Source: Ctena decussata (taxonomy: Eukaryota; Mollusca; Bivalvia; Lucinida; Lucinidae). Taken from it: DNA of 64,000 bases. The DNA is taken from positions 70,592,123-70,656,122 of the forward strand of contig OZ022503.1 in the NCBI GenBank assembly GCA_963989385.1, in the 5' to 3' direction. Below, piece by piece: positions 57,541 to 64,000 of this stretch; position 1 is the stretch's first letter; every line of letters starts with the position of its first letter. Both the position numbers and the translations under genes were made by a program. The notes beneath the pieces were generated by a model. The model was not told the DNA's origin. It saw nothing but the letters and a program-made list of their open reading frames with translations, and did no database searches.

Positions 57541-59735
57541 GACGACCATTGGTCCTGTGGCTCACCTGGGTCCATTCATCCTCAGAACTCAGGGGTAAGT
57601 AACTCAAAGGCAAATTGTACAATATGACAAAATTTTGAAGTCTGCTTCTTGAGAACATTTCTGTAAAACTTTTGTCAAAATATCTACTGTAACACAGAAA
57701 TAAATGCTAATTTACATTTTTCCCATTTTAAGTCTATGGAAACTTTAAGTTGCCAACACACCACATGGGCAACAATAATAAAAAATAGTAATTCAATAGA
57801 GGCTATTACTAAGATCCTTTCAGTAAAGTTTCAGGTTTATCGTCGAATTAGTTTCTGAGTAGATGATTTTTGAGTATATTTTCTGTTTTTAACCATTTTG
57901 TTACCATGGCAACCAGCCAAATTGTGCCATTTGCATAAATTTCATGCGGTTGCTAGAGGACTACTCCAGGAACAATTCTGTAAAAGTTTCGTCCAAATAT
58001 CTGCAGCGATATAGCTATGAATGAAAATTTTCAACTTTCCTATTATAAGTCAATGGCAACTTAAAGTTCCAACAGAAACAAAACTACTGGAGCAACTGCC
58101 ATGAGAAACAGTATTTTAATAGAGGCTAGTATTAAGATCCCTTCTGTAAAGTTTGAGCTGTATCGGTCGCATAGTTTTTGAGACAATTTTTTAACAGTTT
58201 TTTAATTTTTCCGTTGCCATGGCAACCAGCCGAATTCTGCATTTTGCATAAATTTAATAAGGCTGCTTGAGTACTACTCAAAAAACATTTCTATGAACGT
58301 TTTGTCAAAATATATGTACCGACATAGCAATAAATGCAAATTTTCAATTTTGCCATTATAAGTCAATGGCAACTTTAAGTTCCCATAGCAACCAAACTGC
58401 TAGAGCAATTGCCAAGAAAAACAGCACTTTTATAGAAGCCAGTACCAAGATCTTTTCTGTGAACTTTTCGACTTATTGGTTGCATAGTTTCTGAGGAGAT
58501 GATTTTTGAATATTTTTTTTCTATTTCTTATCATTCGGTTGCCATGGTAACCAGCCAAATTGTGCAATTGACATAAATTTCATGTGGTTGATAGAGGACT
58601 ACTCAAGGATCATTTCTGTAAAAGTTTTGTCAAAATATCTGCACCGACATAGCAAGAAATGCAAATTTTCTATTTTGCCATTATAAGTCAATAGCAACTT
58701 TCTGTTGTGGTTCTCTGTTGCCTGTTTTTGGTGTCAGAGTTTCTGTGATGTTTTACCTTATGTATGTTCTTATTATTTTTGGTTCGGTTTGGGTTGCTGA
58801 GTGGCCCCCTTTTGGGAACAAGCTGCTCACTCGGTTAGCCATATGTTCTCTGTATCTTGATTGTTTGTAATCTTAGTTGTTTCAAACTATGGTTTGAGGG
58901 CTTGATTTGGATTTTGATTGTTTCAGTTCCTGGTCTACTTTTAAGTTCCCACAGCAACCAAACTGCTAAAGCAATTGCCAAGAAAAACAGTACTTTAATA
59001 GAAGCCATTACTAAAATCCTTTCTGTATAGTTTGGGCTTTATTGGTTGCATAGATTCTGAGGAGATGGTTTTAGAATATTTTTTCTATTTCTAATCATTC
59101 GGTTCCCATGGCAACCAGCCAAATTGTGCAATTGACATAAATTTCATGTGGTTGATAGAGGACTACTCAAGGAACATTTCTGTAGAAGTTTTGTCAAAAT
59201 ATCTGCACCGACATAGCAATAAATGCAAATTTTCTATTTTGCCATTATAAGTCAATGGCAACTTTAAGTTCCCATAGCAACCAAACTGCTAGAACAATTG
59301 CCAAGAAAAACAGTACTTTAGTAGAAGCCAGTACTAAGATCCTTTCAGTGAAGTTTGGGTTTATTGGTTACATAGTTTCTCAGGAGATGATTTTTGAATA
59401 TTTTTTTCTATTTTAAATCATTCGGTTGCCATGGAAACCAGCCAAATTGTGCAACTGACATAAATTTCATGTGGTTGATAGAGGACTACTCAGGAAACAT
59501 TTCTGTAAAAGTTTTGTCAAAATATCTGCAGTGACATAGCAATAAATGCAAATTTTCAATTTTTCCCATACAAGTCAATAGAAACTTTAAGTTGCCATAG
59601 CAACCAAAGTTCTGAAGCAATTTGGATAAAAAACAGATTTATTGGTTCCCCCTACCTATAGATGTTATATATGAAATTTGGTTACAATGGGCCTTGTAGT
59701 TTCAGAGGAGATGTCGTTTGAAAATGTTGACTGTT
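57541..59735 (+). mobile_element. Tandem array element, ~320-bp unit
   Basis: It begins with GACCATTGGTCCTGTGGCTC and ACCTGGGT, the same start hairpin as the array at 7868. About six units follow, each with TTGCCATGGCAACCAGCCAA, TTCATGTGGTTGATAGAGGA, TTTTGTCAAAATATCTGCAC and CATTATAAGTCAATGGCAAC. The last about 95 bp (TTTCAGAGGAGATG with GAAAATGTTGAC) match the end of units in the 475-bp array. The expected right hairpin is absent. A LINE-like fragment interrupts it at 58702-58936. Confidence 0.75.
58702..58936 (+). mobile_element. Inserted LINE-like fragment lacking both ends
   Basis: This 235-bp block is the reverse complement of 3935-4165 (copy A) and lies in the plus orientation. ACTTT is present on both sides (58697-58701 and 58937-58941), and intact array units show a single copy there. 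The block ends before the family's GCATACTTTTTAC 3' end, so it is not an ordinary 5'-truncated insertion. Confidence 0.8.
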
Positions 59736-59969
59736 GCTGTCGTTTACTATGTTTCAAGAATCATTGACTAAGTACAATTCGGTTTACATTAAATCGTGTA
59801 AATATTTATATTCAAAAGTCGTATTTCCATGCTTAGTTTTAGTAACACCAAATACAAATTAGGTAACAAAATGGAAAACTAAATGCTACTACTACTATAA
59901 CTACTACTTCTAATAATCAAAATGGTAATTATAGTTATGATAGTAACAATAGTAATAAAATGCTTAGTA
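59736..59969. other. Simple-sequence DNA
   Basis: ACT/AGT-type trinucleotide-rich sequence around 59885-59970, adjoining the 3' end of the LINE-like copy C. No gene. Confidence 0.5.
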
Positions 59970-60383
59970 AAAGTAAAAAGTATGCAAAGACCAGGAGCTG
60001 AAACAATCAAAATCCAAATCCAGCCCTCAAACCATAGTTGGAAACAACTAAGATTACAAATAATCAAGATACAGAGAACATATGGCCAACCGAGTGAGCA
60101 GCTTGTTCCCAAAAGGTGGCCACTCAGCAACCCAAACCGAACCAAAAATAATAATAACATACATAAGGTAAAACATCACAGAAACTCTGACACCAAAAAC
60201 AGGCAACAAAGAACCACAACAGAACTACCGCCTTGGAACGGTCAGTAATGAATTACTGGGGGGCTTAAATCGATTTTACAGGCCCAACCTCACCCTCAGT
60301 TTCTGAAGTGGTACAAAACATTTAGTTTGTTGTTCGGTTCGCATGATAACCCTCTAACTCGTCAATGAATCATCACGGTAAAG
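59970..60383 (-). mobile_element. LINE-like 3' end, copy C
   Basis: Nearly identical to 3918-4320 and 25499-25905. Its 5' truncation (minus strand) is at 60383, just after ATCATCACGGTAAA, where the dispersed 72-bp block begins. Its 3' end reads GCATACTTTTTAC. Only untranslated sequence is present. Confidence 0.8.
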
Positions 60384-60384
60384 A

Positions 60385-60454
60385 CTTTGATGTTGGGGAT
60401 AGGGTTTGGATTCTGATTCAGTCAGTTCCTGAAATGTAGTTATTCTTTAAATTT
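60385..60454 (+). repeat. 72-bp dispersed block, copy 2
   Basis: Matches 17702-17773 (TTTGATGTTGGGGATAGGGT through CTTTAAATTT). It starts exactly at the edge of LINE-like copy C. Confidence 0.7.
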
Positions 60455-62744
60455 GTATCGGAATTGTAGGAAACCACTACCTCCAAGACAAAGAGTACAC
60501 AAATAATTTTTACTGCCGGGACTAGCTTCCGCAAAGTGGTTCCCCTACCTTTGGCTACATGTCAGCGCTACTGTCCATCTATCCATGCGATATTGCTTTC
60601 TGACAAGTCCGTCTGGAAAAAACTGTCTCCTGCTGAAATTCTCATAAGGAAAAACAGAAACTCTGGGAGAGTCTTAGCAGGAAGCCATTCGACTCAGAAT
60701 ATAGCCTTGGTGGAAAGGGAAATACAATATAGGAATGTGGGGTGGGGTGCGCATGGGTAGGGGAAGCTAGATTAGTTAAGCAAGGTAACTAGCTTGAAAG
60801 CAAAAATATGCCAATTAGTTTTTATTTGATTATTTTCTACGATAAAAATATTTTAAAATGATCTTATTTTATTTTAACATTTTCCGTAAGTTTTGTATTA
60901 AAGGAAACAACACTGTTACAGGTAATGTATATTTTAAACAAATGTCCGTATTGTCACCTTAAACTTGAGCTTTAAGTTGGCTTAAAAACTATTTAGTGAT
61001 GTAAAACTTCGACAAATTTTATTGAGAAGACATAATATGTGGACCTTCTGCCATCAAAATACATCAATCATGATTAAATTTTAACGCTCAAAATTATTGT
61101 GTAAAATATGTCATTGTAATTACCAGGCTTGTCCTTATCAAAACTGCTAAACGGCATATGGCAAAATTCCTTGGAAAAGGTAGTTTAATATCTTCACTGC
61201 AGCTGGTGTTTGTGCCGTGTGGCGGCCGTAAAGTATCTCCGAGTACATCATTTTTTTTCTCCCAGTACATCATCATAGTGCAGATTATATTTTCTGGTTC
61301 TTTGGGATCATTGAGTTCATTTGAGTAATTATGAAAATAGAGTTCCGCTTTAGCCGATGCTCGGGGGCGTGGCTGGTGTTGCACATTTCATTACTCGTCC
61401 TAAACAGAATCAATTAAACCGAGTCTGCTATTTTCTATGCTTTGATGTGTTTCTTGCTTCCAAAGGATCTTACTTTTCAGAACACATTAAGAACTTAAAC
61501 AAAAAAAAAATACATTAACTTGCTTTGTTTAACTTTCTAAATACTTGGTGACCCTTATTTATTACTCATTTCTTCAACATATGAAGATTTCTTAAACATA
61601 TATGCAGATTATGTTTTTCATGTTACTTATCTGTCCATGGAGTTACCGTAATGTCCTTGGCGTTACGAAAGTGTTTTTTACAAAATGTTTTCTTATTCAT
61701 GGCAATATGGTTTTGCATTGTGTTGACAAATGAAGCCCCACAGTAAGGTGCTTGGCATGAGGTTAGTAGGAAGTACTTGCTTCAAATCAAAACAATATAT
61801 GACACAAAATTAAAGGTAAGTATCTCATCATATGCAGAAAACGCCCAAAAGGCTGGACCTTATGTATTATTCTGCCCATATGGAACACTAAAATTGTTAT
61901 ATATGGCAATGTTTCTATTGCTTTAAACCTCTCCTTATGTTACTTTTCTCAAAAATTAATATCTTGAAATATGGGAGATGAATGAATAAGAGTAATACCA
62001 TGGACACTGGCATTCACAAGATGTAATTTTCAGCAGAACACCAGTTTTATTTGCGTTTTTTCTTTGTGCTTACTACTTGTTCATGCTTCGTCAGTGTTAA
62101 CAAATCATAAACACTTCAAAAAGTCATAACTCATTTTTGGAAATTATCTGAACTAAAATATGGGCATTTTTTTTTAAATGACCCGTACGGAAAATTTCCT
62201 GGATGCGATATTTTTAGCAGCAATATACCACACAGTTATGTCACAGTTATATTTATACACTGATATCTAACCAGCTGTATTAAATCAAAACTGCCTTGGG
62301 GACTTTGCGAAAAAAAATATTAATAAAATAACAAAACCGGATATTAAGGAGTTTTATATATCGTGCTCCACATGCTCCATTTGCAGTGCCATGATACGAC
62401 CTCATAGCCTGGTCAAACCACCTTATTAAGTAATGAAGGCATGTTTTCCCACTGACGTCGACATTATTTGGAATGTCTCCAAGATTTGGGGTCATCAGAT
62501 ACTTTACTGGATTTATAATTCGCCATGCGAACAAAGCGATAAGTACGACCAGCTTTAATTCGGAAAATCAAAGAAATATCAGACAATGTGAACAATATAG
62601 TCTGTGAGCGATAGCAGAACTAGTTTGGTTTACCTCCCAGAACACGCAAAAGCGTGTAATTCAATAAAGGTTATGCAGAGAAGAACTAAAGCAAAGACTA
62701 GGGCGGAAGAACTCTTTGAGTCAACGACCATGTGTTCATGATGC
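60455..62744. other. Mostly unassigned DNA
   Basis: It holds the third copy of the 155-bp dispersed repeat and a short hairpin block at 62626-62665. A minus-strand open frame at 62280-62534 contains DVSGKTCLHYLIRW, which resembles one ankyrin repeat, but splice sites and neighbouring repeats were not found. No gene is called. Confidence 0.4.
61330..61477 (+). repeat. Dispersed ~155-bp repeat, copy 3
   Basis: ATGAAAATAGAGTTCCGCTT, GCCGATGCTCGG, AATTAAACCGAGTCTGC and TTGCTTCCAAAGGATCTTAC line up with the copies at 5483 and 5777. Confidence 0.7.
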
Positions 62745-64000
62745 CAGCCATATTGTTATCATGGAATTCGGCTGTGGTAAATATAAACAGCCTGAAGAGG
62801 GATGGGCTCCGTCAGGCTGAATTTTGCCCTTATAACACCATAGAGGACAGATTCAATGAAACCTTAGGACCGGATTGGTCGAAGCCCGGGTTAACAAAGA
62901 CCGTGCCTACTTTTGTACGCCAGGACATGGGTGATAAGTATGCGACTGGTGTGACAAAAGTCAAGACAATTAGAGGGAGGGAGAACATCTCAATGGGTAC
63001 CTGGAGTGTGAGGACTCTGAGGACAGCTGGGAAACATGAAGAGCTGCCTCATGAGAGGATAGGAACCACTGGAACATACTGGGGCTCTGTGAGATGCGCT
63101 ACAAGAACTTTGGTGAGATGTCAACAGATGAGAGACACAAGGACAGACACGAGTCTAGGGTTGGTTTTCTAGTGCATAAGGACATGGTGAGCGCTGTCCT
63201 GGGTTGCCGAACAGTCTCCAGAATAGTGAGCAGACTAATCTCAAACCGCTTGAGAGCAGCTTCTTTCAATGTTTCCATCATACAGGTTAATGCGCCAACA
63301 TCTGGCCATGAGGACAACGAAGTCGACAACTTCTACCAGCGCAACTCCAGGAAACCATAGACCATACACCCAAGAAGGACATTCTGGTTGTACAAGGGGA
63401 TTGGAATGCTAAAGATGGAAAGAATGCACATGCAGACTGGGGAAACATATGTTGACCCTACTGCAATGCGGAGTCAAATGAGAGTGGTTTCAGACTTCTA
63501 GAACTTGCAACTTTTACCAACATAGTACTGACAAATACCCTGGGTCCTCACAAACCATCCAGAAAGTGGACATGGCACAGCCTTGACAGGAAGTATCACA
63601 ATCGGATTGACTACATCTTGGTAAGAAAGCGGTTCCGATCAGGAGCTAACATCCATAGGACAAAAACCTTTCCTGGAGTAAACATAGGAAGTGACCATGA
63701 CCTGGTGATGACGACCTTCAGAGTTCATCTAAAGAAGCTCAGAATGGCAACACAGCCAAGACTGAAGTTTGACCTTGAGAAAATAAGAAACCCAGATGTT
63801 GCAAGCAGTTCTAAGCAACAATGGATGGGAAATTTGCATCACTCACCAGTTTGAGGGATGATGAAATAGACACAGAGAGCATGATTACCACCTGCAATAC
63901 AGCAGTGACTGACACAGCCAATATGATACTTGGGAAATAACGTCGCAAGAAAAAGCCCTGGGTCATCAGAAATGTTCTTGACCGCTGTGATGAGAGGAGG
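62745..64000 (+). mobile_element. LINE 5' half with endonuclease domain, cut by window end
   Basis: An apurinic-type endonuclease/exonuclease/phosphatase domain begins near 62990 (MGTWSVRTLRTAGK), and its motifs appear in three frames: GFLVHKDMVSAVLGCR (63145), VVQGDWNAKDGK (63385), RIDYILVRKRFRSG (63600) and the catalytic IGSDHDLVMTTF (63690). At least two frameshifts (near 63070 and 63335) and stop codons make it non-functional. The sequence continues beyond 64000 toward the reverse transcriptase. It is the same family as 47503-49168 and supplies the half missing there. Confidence 0.85.

Overview
This window looks like nuclear DNA of a bivalve mollusc, possibly a clam-type species; I cannot name the species. 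The reasons are: an AT-rich genome almost without long open frames; many degenerate tandem arrays whose units carry the TGACCTTGACCTT motif; ends made of (GGAC)n runs followed by a hairpin that folds on GCCCCC/GGGGGC; tRNA-derived SINEs with ATCC or ATCAATCA tails; and several LINE copies of an endonuclease plus reverse transcriptase type common in molluscs. There is one run of Ns at 53686-53708.

Host genes are nearly absent. The only host-like coding piece I can support is one internal exon on the minus strand at 15602-16205. It has clean splice sites and an open phase, and its end weakly resembles the TRADD N-terminal fold. Everything else that reads as protein comes from retrotransposons.

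Layout. 1-5 kb: low-complexity tracts, a fold-back element (2441-3076), and a SINE split by the 3' end of a LINE. 6-14.4 kb: two large tandem arrays; the second (unit about 475 bp) has been hit by a mariner-like element (9135-10068) and by a 665-bp element with about 210-bp inverted repeats, RSS-like CAC ends and a 5-bp target duplication (12903-13567). 15-18 kb: the exon and unassigned DNA. 18.6-22.8 kb: two minus-strand array elements with two small TIR elements inside. 23.8-26.6 kb: two decayed LINEs on the minus strand, one holding a 178-bp MITE. 27-34 kb: an inverted pair of AT-rich elements, G-rich minisatellite DNA, and a complete tandem-core element at 28305-29520. 35-46 kb: LINE scraps, SINEs, a 168-bp-unit array, an array of short palindromes, two nested tandem-core elements and a CR1/L2-like scrap. 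46.8-50.1 kb: a three-level nest (TIR element, tandem-core element, near-intact LINE). 50-64 kb: a LINE scrap, short arrays, a second palindrome array, a 320-bp-unit array, and the endonuclease half of another LINE running off the window end.

The most coherent biology is mobile DNA. The array elements share one plan: an AACAAG-like start, a small hairpin, a 10-12-bp sequence, a core of 130-480-bp tandem units, a (GGAC)n-like tract, and a terminal hairpin holding the inverted copy of that 10-12-bp sequence. This resembles the 'pearl'/HINE-type non-autonomous elements described in bivalves and linked to Helentron rolling-circle transposons. Because units in an array share sequence, they record the empty sites of later insertions, so the order of several insertions can be read directly.
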